11,081 nt of DNA from NCBI GenBank assembly GCA_040766985.1, contig JAXGPL010000035.1, positions 1 to 11,081 of the forward strand, read 5' to 3'. Source of the DNA: JAXGPL01 sp040766985. GTDB lineage: Bacteria; Bacillota; Sulfobacillia; JAUYEG01. This document shows positions 1-5,655 of the stretch, in pieces. The notes under the pieces are model-generated. The model was given only the letters and a program-made list of their open reading frames with translations. It was not told the origin of the DNA and did no database searches. Position numbers and translations under genes: made by a program. Every line of letters starts with the position of its first letter. The stretch's first letter is position 1.

Positions 1-106
1 GAACGACGAGGGCGTGCCTACGCCCGAGAAGCTCTACGAACTCGGTCTTGGGTGGGCTGTCGAGTATCTGCCCGACGAGATGAAGCGCGAAGCCGGGGCG
101 ACCTAA
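1..106 (+). CDS. C-terminal end of a probable aldehyde:ferredoxin oxidoreductase (partial)
   Basis: The window opens inside a gene whose frame begins at base 2 and ends at the TAA at 104-106, leaving 34 residues. The tail contains G-V-P-T-P-E-K-L-Y-E-L-G-L, resembling the C-terminal end of the tungsten-dependent aldehyde ferredoxin oxidoreductase (AOR) family, where a G-x-P-T-x-E-K-L-x-E-L-G-L segment is typical. AORs are cytoplasmic enzymes that interconvert aldehydes and carboxylates using ferredoxin and a W- or Mo-pterin cofactor plus a 4Fe-4S cluster. No cofactor-binding part lies in the window, so the call rests on this short motif from memory. Another enzyme with a similar tail cannot be excluded. 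The gene is not obviously coupled to the next one: 108 bases and a hairpin separate them. Confidence 0.65.
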   Translation, partial: NDEGVPTPEKLYELGLGWAVEYLPDEMKREAGAT

Positions 107-152
107 CCGTAAACTGCGCGGATTAGTGTAAACTGGCGTTGCGGACCAGTGC

Positions 153-186
153 AGGCAGCCGGACGGGATTGGTGGTCCGGCTGCCT
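153..186 (+). terminator. 12-bp perfect hairpin after the AOR-like gene, possible terminator
   Basis: Bases 153-164 (AGGCAGCCGGAC) pair perfectly with 175-186 around a 10-nt loop. Only two T and then CGTG follow, so the U-tract is poor for a classical intrinsic terminator. The hairpin lies 46 bases after the AOR-like stop and ends 28 bases before the next start. It could end transcription of the upstream gene, or act as an mRNA stabiliser or attenuator for the ylbF-like gene. An 8-nt direct repeat, GTAAACTG, occurs just upstream at 109-116 and 128-135, 19 bases apart. Confidence 0.4.
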
Positions 187-214
187 TCGTGCCTATAGGA
201 TGAGGAGGGGTATT

Positions 215-571
215 GTGAGCCAGGTCAACGTATACGACAGCGCCCACCGGCTTGCGGCAAGCATCAAGGCAAGCCCCGAGTACGCAGACTTCCGCCTCGC
301 AGCTGCGCGGCTCAAGGCCGAACGGACCAGCCTTGAGATGCTCCGCGATTTCCGCACCCGCCAGTTTGAGCTCCAGAGCCGGACGCTCCAGGGCCAGGAG
401 ATCTCTGAGGACGAGCAGGCCAAGCTCGATCAGTTGTCGGAGATCGTCGCCTCGCACGCCGTGATCTCAGCCTTCCTCCAGGCCGAATACAAGCTGTCGC
501 GGCTTCTCGGCGACATCCAGAAGATCATCGCCGACGCAGTCGAGGTCGACTTGGACGACTCGGAGGAATAG
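215..571 (+). CDS. YlbF/YmcA-family small helical protein
   Basis: A 118-residue, Cys-free, charged, almost wholly helical protein. Its layout matches the YlbF/YmcA (Com_YlbF, DUF964) family: an N-terminal helix with Y-D-S-A-H-R-L-A, then A-S-P-E-Y-A-D-F, a long central helix, and a C-terminal L-x-x-I-Q-K-I-I-A-D-A segment with an acidic tail. In Bacillus subtilis, YlbF and YmcA with YaaT form the RicAFT complex, which affects RNase Y-dependent RNA processing, competence, biofilm and sporulation. The Fe-S-ligating cysteines reported for that complex are absent here, so it may be a structural paralogue such as YheA. The GTG at 215 is chosen because AGGAGGGG (203-210) lies 4 bases before it. 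A longer in-frame GTG at 149 would place the hairpin inside the coding region and has no good ribosome binding site. It is 27 bases from the ABC exporter gene, so the two are probably co-transcribed. Confidence 0.75.
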   Translation: MSQVNVYDSAHRLAASIKASPEYADFRLAAARLKAERTSLEMLRDFRTRQFELQSRTLQGQEISEDEQAKLDQLSEIVASHAVISAFLQAEYKLSRLLGDIQKIIADAVEVDLDDSEE

Positions 572-598
572 TCATCTCCCGCAGTCAGGAGCGATCGG

Positions 599-2509
599 AT
601 GCACCTACCACGTTACCGTGCGCGTGAGTTGAGGGGTCAAGACCTCCGCCCTAGCCTCCGCGCGGCCTTTGCGCATACCATCTACGCCCTCGGGCAGACC
701 TGGCGGGCAGGGCGGTTTGTCACCGCCATGACCTTCGTAGGCGCCGTGGTCGCGTCGCAGTTCAGCGTTGTTGCCTCCTACTTGCAGGGGTTGCTCGTCG
801 ACAGGGCGATCGCCGTCGTCGACGCCGGTGCGGCGCTGTCGGTGCTCGTCGCACCGTTGGCGTTCCGGCTGGCCGTTGAACTCGCCCAGAGCGCTTACGG
901 ATGGGCGAGCAATCTCGGTGGGGCGTACCTCCGCGTGGCGGTCAGCAATTCGTTACGTGTCGGACTGCTGGCCCGGGCTTCCGGCATGGATACGGCAGCC
1001 ATCGAATCCCCCGAGGTCCAAGACTCGCTTGAATACGCCGACCGTAACCTCTCGCTCGTTGCTCATACACCGGCAATGCTCGCCAGCCTGCTTCGCACAT
1101 CCCTGACGATGGCTACCTCGCTGGCGATCATCGCCAGGTTCGACTGGCGAGCAGCTGCCGTGGCAGCCGCTGTGTGCGTTCCCTGCGGCGTCATCTTCAC
1201 GCGCATGGGCCGGTCAAGGCTGTACCATGAGCTGCGTTCGACGCCCGAATTCCGCAGGCTGCAGTACGTTGGTTCTTTGCTCCGTTCGCCGGCGAGCGTA
1301 CGGGAGATGCGGGTGCTCGGTTTCCGCGAATACCTGCTGGCCAGAGTCAAGGCGGTGCAGGACCTGCTGTGGGACCGCGAGCGCGGCATGCTGATGACGA
1401 ACCAGCGGCGCCAGTTCGTGGTCGAGGCGACTGTATCCCTGGCATCCATTGTCGGCATCGTGTTCGTCCTGGCGTCCCTGACCGCCGGGCGCATCACGGT
1501 GGGCCAACTGGTGTTCTTCATGGGACTTGTGGTTGCGAACATCCGCCGGATGGAGAGCGACACCAGCGCCGTCGCAGGCGCGTACGAGAGCGCCGCACGC
1601 GTGGGGGCGTTCCGGCGAGTGATGGATATGGCGCCCACGATTTCCTGGCCGGAGGACGGTCCCGGTTTGCACGGCGACAATCCGGACGGAGACGGCGAAC
1701 CGCCGAGCATCGAGTTCGTAGGCGTGAGCTTCGCCTATCCACGCACCGGGGTCCAGGCAGTCACCAACGTGTCGTTCCGACTTGCCTCAGGCAAGAGGGC
1801 GACCCTGGTTGGCGAGAACGGCGCCGGCAAGTCGACCGTCGTCAAGCTGCTGCTCCGCCTATACGACCCGGACGAAGGCGTGATCCTGATCAACGGCCGC
1901 GACATCCGGGAATACAACCTTGAGAAGCTCTGGGCAGGTGTGGGCTACTTGGCCCAGGACTTCGTCCGCTATGAACTGACCGCCAGGGAGAACATCGCCT
2001 TTGGGAGGATCAGCCTCGCCGGCGACGATGCCGCGCTGCTGCGCGCGGCGGAGCTGGGCGGGATCAGGGACAAGATCGAAGCGCTTCCCGCGGGACTGGA
2101 CACCGACGTCGGCACGTCGTTCGGACGCGCCTACCAGTTGTCGGGAGGCGAGTGGCAACGCCTGGCCCTCGCCCGGGTGTTCGCGCGTGGCGCAAAGCTT
2201 GCGATCCTCGATGAGCCGACGACGTCGCTGGACCCGCTTCAGGAAACCGAAATCCTTGAACGCGCCATGGACAGCATCGTTGGCTCGACGGCCATTGTCG
2301 TATCGCACCGGCTGGCGACCGCCCGCCTGGCCGACACGATCCTGGTCATGAAGGGCGGGCAGCTTGTCGAGCAGGGGTCTCATGACGAGCTCCTGGCGAG
2401 TTCCGGCCCCGGCGGGGTCTACGCACAGATGTACGACAAACAGGCGAGATGGTATCGAGACGGGCGTGGCCAAGGGGCGGCGGCCGGCGGCGGACCTGAC
2501 GGCCGATGA
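599..2509 (+). CDS. ABC exporter, fused permease and ATPase (MsbA/LanT-like half transporter)
   Basis: A 636-residue half-transporter that should work as a homodimer in the cytoplasmic membrane, exporting a substrate with ATP. The N-terminal part (about residues 40-330) holds hydrophobic segments near 40-65, 78-100, 158-180, 184-202, 275-295 and 300-315, as in a type I exporter membrane domain. The ATPase domain (about 370-610) is intact: Walker A GENGAGKS 405-412, Q-loop Gln453, signature LSGGE 514-518, Walker B ILDEP 536-540 with catalytic Glu539, D-loop SLDP 543-546 and switch His570. The stretch around Q-D-F-V-R-Y-E-L-T-A-R-E-N-I (453-466) recalls exporters of the NisT/lanthipeptide and related peptide group, but no precursor peptide or modification enzyme lies nearby, so the substrate is unknown. 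The tail after 620 is Gly/Ala-rich. The ATG at 599 follows AGGAG (587-591) by 7 bases. Confidence 0.93.
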   Translation: MHLPRYRARELRGQDLRPSLRAAFAHTIYALGQTWRAGRFVTAMTFVGAVVASQFSVVASYLQGLLVDRAIAVVDAGAALSVLVAPLAFRLAVELAQSAYGWASNLGGAYLRVAVSNSLRVGLLARASGMDTAAIESPEVQDSLEYADRNLSLVAHTPAMLASLLRTSLTMATSLAIIARFDWRAAAVAAAVCVPCGVIFTRMGRSRLYHELRSTPEFRRLQYVGSLLRSPASVREMRVLGFREYLLARVKAVQDLLWDRERGMLMTNQRRQFVVEATVSLASIVGIVFVLASLTAGRITVGQLVFFMGLVVANIRRMESDTSAVAGAYESAARVGAFRRVMDMAPTISWPEDGPGLHGDNPDGDGEPPSIEFVGVSFAYPRTGVQAVTNVSFRLASGKRATLVGENGAGKSTVVKLLLRLYDPDEGVILINGRDIREYNLEKLWAGVGYLAQDFVRYELTARENIAFGRISLAGDDAALLRAAELGGIRDKIEALPAGLDTDVGTSFGRAYQLSGGEWQRLALARVFARGAKLAILDEPTTSLDPLQETEILERAMDSIVGSTAIVVSHRLATARLADTILVMKGGQLVEQGSHDELLASSGPGGVYAQMYDKQARWYRDGRGQGAAAGGGPDGR

Positions 2510-2530
2510 ATGACCGGAGCGGGGGCGATA

Positions 2531-2590
2531 ACCCCGGACCCGGCGCCCTTACGCTGCGTCCGCCGTCAATTGCGGCGCCGGGTCCGGGGT
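2531..2590. terminator. 16-bp perfect inverted repeat between convergent genes, probable bidirectional terminator
   Basis: Bases 2531-2546 (ACCCCGGACCCGGCGC) are perfectly complementary to 2575-2590, with 28 bases between the arms. The element fills the gap between the stop of the ABC exporter (2509) and the stop of the convergent fbp gene (2603). A very GC-rich hairpin could stop or stabilise transcripts from both sides. No T-run follows on either strand, so it is not a textbook intrinsic terminator. Confidence 0.5.
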
Positions 2591-2602
2591 GCCGATGCGG
2601 CC

Positions 2603-3706
2603 TTACTCTTCCTTCTCGAACCGCCCCTTGAACTTCTCCGTCACCTGCGGCAGGGTTGTGTACTCCATGTCCTCAAGCGGCAGGCGGTGCGGCTCGAACG
2701 GGCCCATTGAGCGCATATAGTCCGCGATCTCGTTGGCGACCTGGCGCGCCCGGTCGTAAGCGACGTCCGCGAAGAAGTCCTGCGGGCCGACGAGTTGTCC
2801 GTTGGCGATCTGGAAACCCAACGCGACCACTCGCGGCGGCCCGTCGAACCGGCTCGGGGTCGCTGTGGCTACGCTGCACGGCATCAACGGGCCGACGTGC
2901 GACCCGCGCATCCAGCCGGGCACCAGATGCGGTTTGGCGAAGGGCTCGATGACCTCCCCAACCGCGGGCAGCCCGCTCTGGCACCGGATGATCATCACCG
3001 GGTCGTCCTTGCCGACATACTTGCCGGCGATCAGGGACAGCCGCTGCGTGCTGGATGCAGCGGCGATCATGCCGCTGTCGCGCGACCAGACGGTCTTGAT
3101 GCAGTACCGCCCCGGGGCGCCGATGAACACCAGCATGTCGTACAGTTCTTCCGGGCAGTTGAAGATGATCCGCTTGTGCTCCATCAGGTCGAGGACCTCA
3201 AACCGGAAACCGGCGTGCACCCGCGGATCGATCACCAGCCCCGCTGTGTTGAACGGGTCGGCGAAGATCTTGTACAGCGGCAGGTTCCAGGCGCCGGGGC
3301 TGGTTTTGTCAGCCATGAACACGACTACCGGTTCGCTGGTCCGCTCCTCAAACTCCATTTCTGCGACACCAGGGCCCATGCCCTTGACGTTACCCGAAAA
3401 CGCATCCGCAAGCAGGTCCTGTCCCGCCCCGTACAGCTTGAGGCGCTTGGCCTCTTCGGTGCAGTAGACAAAGGTGTCCCAGGCAAGCTTGTGGATCGTG
3501 TCGCTGTCGACACCTAGTCTGTGGGTCATGATTAGGTTGACATCGTCACCCACGTGGCTGACGTGTCCGTCAACCAGAATCCCGGCCTTCTTTGCCGCCG
3601 CGATCTTCTCGGCGGCCTTGGCCATCAGGGCGGGGTGCACGCTGGAGTGTCCGACGAATCCTCCAACATCCGCTTTGATCACGCTCAGGGTGATCTTTTC
3701 CGCCAA
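2603..3706 (-). CDS. fbp: Bifunctional fructose-1,6-bisphosphate aldolase/phosphatase (archaeal type)
   Basis: A 367-residue cytoplasmic enzyme of the archaeal-type FBP aldolase/phosphatase family. It condenses DHAP and glyceraldehyde-3-phosphate and then removes the 1-phosphate to give fructose-6-phosphate, making gluconeogenesis one-way. Catalytic residues known from the Sulfolobus and Thermoproteus enzymes (Lys133, Tyr229, Schiff-base Lys232, Tyr348) map with a constant offset of one to Lys134 (ADKTSPGAWN), Tyr230 and Lys233 (GKYVGKDD) and Tyr349 (DMEYTTLP). Likely Mg ligands are Asp13, His20, Asp54/55, Gln96 and Asp133. The length fits the family. The TTG at 3706 is chosen because GAGGAGGG (complement of 3713-3720) lies 6 bases upstream and the family begins a few residues before S-V-I-K-A-D. 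An ATG at 3727 would add 7 residues and contain the Shine-Dalgarno. Its leader carries an attenuator-like structure. The family is common in thermophilic bacteria and archaea. Confidence 0.95.
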   Translation of the reverse strand: MAEKITLSVIKADVGGFVGHSSVHPALMAKAAEKIAAAKKAGILVDGHVSHVGDDVNLIMTHRLGVDSDTIHKLAWDTFVYCTEEAKRLKLYGAGQDLLADAFSGNVKGMGPGVAEMEFEERTSEPVVVFMADKTSPGAWNLPLYKIFADPFNTAGLVIDPRVHAGFRFEVLDLMEHKRIIFNCPEELYDMLVFIGAPGRYCIKTVWSRDSGMIAAASSTQRLSLIAGKYVGKDDPVMIIRCQSGLPAVGEVIEPFAKPHLVPGWMRGSHVGPLMPCSVATATPSRFDGPPRVVALGFQIANGQLVGPQDFFADVAYDRARQVANEIADYMRSMGPFEPHRLPLEDMEYTTLPQVTEKFKGRFEKEE

Positions 3707-3728
3707 CTGAATCCCTCCTCGTAGCACG

Positions 3729-3755
3729 AAAAATCAAAAGGGAAGAGGGCTTCCC
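3729..3755 (-). terminator. Intrinsic terminator inside the fbp leader (attenuator)
   Basis: Read on the minus strand, GGGAAG (3755-3750), loop CCCT and CTTCCC (3745-3740) form a perfect 6-bp hairpin followed at once by TTTTGATTTTT (3739-3729). It lies 8 bases before the Shine-Dalgarno and 22 bases before the TTG start of fbp. The only gene upstream is divergent (starts at 3945), so any minus-strand transcript reaching it begins inside this intergenic region. That is the arrangement of a transcription attenuator. The other reading is the end of a short independent RNA. Confidence 0.7.
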
Positions 3756-3769
3756 AGCCTGAGCCTTTC

Positions 3770-3869
3770 GCCCTGCACCCGGGTTTCCCTCTCATCCCTT
3801 GCGGCTTTGCCTTTCGCCTATTAGGTATTCCCTGCGGGCGGGCGTAATGCGGCGGTCCAGTGGTGCAGG
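3770..3869 (-). promoter_or_regulatory. Candidate riboswitch or structured leader upstream of fbp, class unrecognised
   Basis: On the minus strand, CCTGCACC (3869-3862) pairs perfectly with GGTGCAGG (3779-3772), closing about 82 nt that contains small possible hairpins (GGC-AAA-GCC, CCT-AAT-AGG, GGG-AAA-CCC). The 3' arm of this closing stem overlaps AGGGC (3774-3770), which can instead pair with GCCCT (3750-3746) in the loop and 5' arm of the downstream terminator. So the closing stem and a possible antiterminator exclude each other, the usual logic of an OFF riboswitch. The decamer GGCGAAAGGC occurs twice on this strand (3818-3809 and 3772-3763). I do not recognise a known aptamer core, and the sequence lacks the GGGACGCAAA block of GEMM-I. 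A weak promoter candidate is TGGACG (3918-3913), 17 bases, TACTTT (3895-3890). Pairings were found by eye, with no energy calculation. Confidence 0.4.
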
Positions 3870-3944
3870 TCTATTCGCTTTGGTGCGCGAAAGTACGGGC
3901 GCAACGCACGAACGTCCACCAACGGCATCGGAGGTGACCGGGAC

Positions 3945-5105
3945 TTGACCCCCGGACCGAGCGAACTGCTCAACTACATGCGACGTCACCAGGGCGACTT
4001 TGAGTCGTTGCTGCGCCGTTTCGTCGAAACCGATTCTCCCAGCCTCGACAAAGAAGCAACCGACAGGCTCGTCGATTGGCTCCAGAGCGAGTTGATCGCG
4101 CTCGGCTGCGACGTGACCCGCCTTGCCCAGGAGCGATACGGGGATCACCTCCTCGCGAGGTATTGGCCGGAGCGGCTGGGCCCGGCCCCTGAGGGGCAGC
4201 TTCTGGTGCTCTGCCACATCGATACCGTGTGGCCGGCCGGCGAAACAGCTCGCCGCCCATTCCACATCACCGGCGGTATGGCCTTCGGCCCCGGCGCCAT
4301 GGACATGAAGGGCGGGGCAGTGCAGGCCCTGATGGCCCTGCGCGCTCTTAGCGACCTCGGCGTCAGGCCCGCCCGGCCTGTCGTCCTGCTGTTTAACACC
4401 GATGAGGAAGTCGGCAGCCCGTCGTCACGCTCTTTTATTGAAGCCGAGGCCCAAAGGAGCAAGGCGGCCTTCGTGCTCGAACCGGCCGTCGGTGTGAAAG
4501 GGATGATCAAGACCTTCCGCAAAGGCGTGGGCGGGTTCAGGATCCGGGTCGAGGGACGTGCGGCACATGCCGGCGCGGACCACGAGCGGGGCGTCAACGC
4601 CATCGAGGAGTTGGCCAGCCAGATCCTTCGTATCCAGGCGATGACCGATTACGCGACCGGCACGACGCTCAACGTCGGCGTCGTATCGGGCGGGAGCAGG
4701 CCCAACGTGGTTCCCGCCGCGGCGGAGGCAGCGGTCGATTGCCGGGTTTCGACGATGGCCGAAGCGGACCGGGTGGTCGCGGCGATGAAGTCGCTGCAGC
4801 CTGTCAACCCCAAGGCCAAGCTAACCGTCGAAGGCGGGCTCAACCGCCCGCCGATGGAGCGGACCCCGGCGATCGTCGCGTTGTTCGAGCGCGCCAAGGC
4901 GTACGCCGCGGAGCTTGGCCTTTCCCTCGCTGAAACCGGCACCGGCGGCGGCAGCGACGGCAATTTCACAGCCGCCCTCGGTGTGCCGACCCTCGACGGG
5001 ATGGGCGCGGTCGGAGAAGGCGGCCACGCGCAGGACGAGTATCTGATTACGAAATTCATGCCTGAGCGCGCCGCGCTGCTGGTGCGCATGCTGCAAACAA
5101 CCTAG
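3945..5105 (+). CDS. M20-family zinc peptidase, glutamate carboxypeptidase (CPG2)-like
   Basis: A 386-residue member of peptidase family M20, closest in layout to carboxypeptidase G2 and related amidases, which hydrolyse C-terminal amino acids or acyl-amino acids using two zinc ions. Visible metal-site residues in order: His91 and Asp93 (CHIDTVW), bridging Asp120 (GAMDMKGG), catalytic Glu154 and ligand Glu155 (NTDEEVGS), Glu179 (VLEPA) and His361 (EGGHAQDE). The lid/dimerisation domain spans about 190-300 and carries RAAHAGADHERG with His208, which in relatives reaches across the dimer to the active site. No signal peptide is seen, so it is probably cytoplasmic. The TTG at 3945 follows GGAGGTGA (3930-3937) by 7 bases. 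It is divergent from fbp and 31 bases upstream of the RCKP protein gene, with which it shares a terminator. The exact substrate cannot be read from sequence. Confidence 0.92.
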   Translation: MTPGPSELLNYMRRHQGDFESLLRRFVETDSPSLDKEATDRLVDWLQSELIALGCDVTRLAQERYGDHLLARYWPERLGPAPEGQLLVLCHIDTVWPAGETARRPFHITGGMAFGPGAMDMKGGAVQALMALRALSDLGVRPARPVVLLFNTDEEVGSPSSRSFIEAEAQRSKAAFVLEPAVGVKGMIKTFRKGVGGFRIRVEGRAAHAGADHERGVNAIEELASQILRIQAMTDYATGTTLNVGVVSGGSRPNVVPAAAEAAVDCRVSTMAEADRVVAAMKSLQPVNPKAKLTVEGGLNRPPMERTPAIVALFERAKAYAAELGLSLAETGTGGGSDGNFTAALGVPTLDGMGAVGEGGHAQDEYLITKFMPERAALLVRMLQTT

Positions 5106-5136
5106 TCGGGCCGCAATCCGCGGGAGGTGAGGACCA

Positions 5137-5244
5137 GTGGCCGTCTGGAAGTGTGGAGTCTGCGGCTTTGCGAAGGACTCGCGGTGCAAGCCAAGAAAGT
5201 GCCCGCAGTGCCAGGCTAAGGATTCGTTCCAGAAAGCTGAATAG
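5137..5244 (+). CDS. RCKP-type rubredoxin-like small protein (35 aa)
   Basis: A very short gene: GTG at 5137, TAG at 5242-5244, 35 residues. Five cysteines stand at positions 6, 9, 17, 22 and 25 in the pattern W-K-C-G-V-C-G-F ... S-R-C-K-P-R-K-C-P-Q-C. This is the rubredoxin/rubrerythrin C-terminal knuckle arrangement compressed to one domain, with the R-C-K-P string that names a family of small rubredoxin-like proteins. It should bind one Fe or Zn through four of the cysteines, probably CxxC plus CPxC. Whether it carries electrons or is structural cannot be told. The start is firmly supported by GGGAGGTGA (5122-5130) 6 bases upstream. It lies 31 bases after the M20 peptidase and 54 bases before a strong terminator, so it is the last gene of that transcript. 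Confidence 0.85.
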   Translation: MAVWKCGVCGFAKDSRCKPRKCPQCQAKDSFQKAE

Positions 5245-5298
5245 CAGGAAGACGGATATGCTGCGGGCCGTCGCCCGAGGCGGCGGTCACGCGTAGAC

Positions 5299-5340
5299 GC
5301 GGTGAACGGGGCCCTATCGGCTCCGTTCACCGTCTTTTTT
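5299..5340 (+). terminator. Strong intrinsic terminator after the peptidase-RCKP unit
   Basis: GGTGAACGG (5301-5309) pairs with CCGTTCACC (5323-5331). The stem continues inward through a G-U and three G-C pairs to a 5-nt loop (5314-5318). A run of six T follows at 5335-5340. This is a textbook Rho-independent terminator and separates the M20/RCKP unit from the flagellar operon. A small extra hairpin, GGCCG-TTC-CGGCC, lies just downstream at 5361-5373. Confidence 0.92.
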
Positions 5341-5461
5341 GGCCCTTTTGGGGGTATTTTGGCCGTTCCGGCCGGTTTCCGGTCAAACTGGGTCTTTCCA
5401 AAAGGGTGTCGGCCACACGACATATCATTGTGCGGGTATGCAATAACGCGTAGGTTATGTA

Positions 5462-5560
5462 AACGAGCAAGCTCGACAACGGCAAACTCACCGCGAGGTG
5501 GGGACGCAAAACCAGGGGTCTGGCCAAGCCAGACAGCCGGCTGCCGAAGGTAGGCTCGTT
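5462..5560 (+). promoter_or_regulatory. Cyclic di-GMP-I (GEMM-I) riboswitch aptamer in the flgB leader
   Basis: The core at about 5478-5548 matches the GEMM-I aptamer in order and spacing. P1 is CGGCA (5480-5484) with TGCCG (5542-5546), followed by AAAC. P2 is CACC (5489-5492)/GGTG (5497-5500), capped by a GNRA loop GCGA (5493-5496) that would dock into P3. Then comes the conserved GGGACGCAAA (5501-5510) and P3, GTCTGGC (5518-5524)/GCCAGAC (5528-5534). Aligned by eye to Vibrio Vc2, ligand-contact G20 maps to G5481, A47 to A5508 and C92 to about C5544. Vc2 has CGCAAAGCC where this has CGCAAAACC. An outer helix AACGAGC (5462-5468)/GCTCGTT (5554-5560) may extend P1. The RNA binds c-di-GMP and controls the flagellar genes downstream. 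A weak promoter guess is TTGTGC (5428-5433), 17 bases, TAGGTT (5451-5456); I see no clear promoter. Confidence 0.9.
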
Positions 5561-5655
5561 CCCTTTTGTGGGAATGTCACCTCCTCTGCCCCGCGAAGGG
5601 GTGGCCGCCGGCTCATTTCGCACCACACCAGCAGGGCTTGGGGGGCAGGCCGGCG
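5559..5655 (+). promoter_or_regulatory. Expression platform between the c-di-GMP aptamer and flgB
   Basis: This 97-base stretch has no gene and links the aptamer to the flgB start. By eye it contains TTCCC (5559-5563)/GGGAA (5570-5574). It also contains CTGCCCC (5586-5592), which can pair either with the local GGGGTGG (5598-5604, two wobbles) or perfectly with GGGGCAG (5642-5648), the only Shine-Dalgarno-like region of flgB. Separately, AGCCGGC-x-GCC at 5535-5545, overlapping the 3' side of the aptamer, can pair with GGC-x-GCCGGCT at 5603-5613, followed by CATTTCG, a weak terminator-like element. Either could couple ligand binding to output. Whether control is by termination or by translation is not settled by inspection. 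Confidence 0.35.

Noticed and set aside
149..214. An extended N-terminus for the YlbF-like protein from the GTG at 149
   Set aside because: It would translate the 12-bp hairpin and lacks a ribosome binding site; AGGAGGGG sits directly before the GTG at 215.
3707..3900. The fbp leader as a second GEMM-I c-di-GMP riboswitch
   Set aside because: It has GGCAAAGCC-like strings but lacks the GGGACGCAAA block and the P2/P3 order, so it does not fit the GEMM-I core that is clear at 5478-5548.
5383..5410. A sigma-D (FliA)-type promoter before the flagellar leader
   Set aside because: A TCAAA is followed by GTGTCGG at a suitable distance, but the GCCGATAA-type -10 is not matched well enough to call.
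5302..5553. An 83-codon plus-strand frame between the RCKP gene and flgB
   Set aside because: It starts in the terminator stem and runs through the riboswitch aptamer, with no family resemblance.
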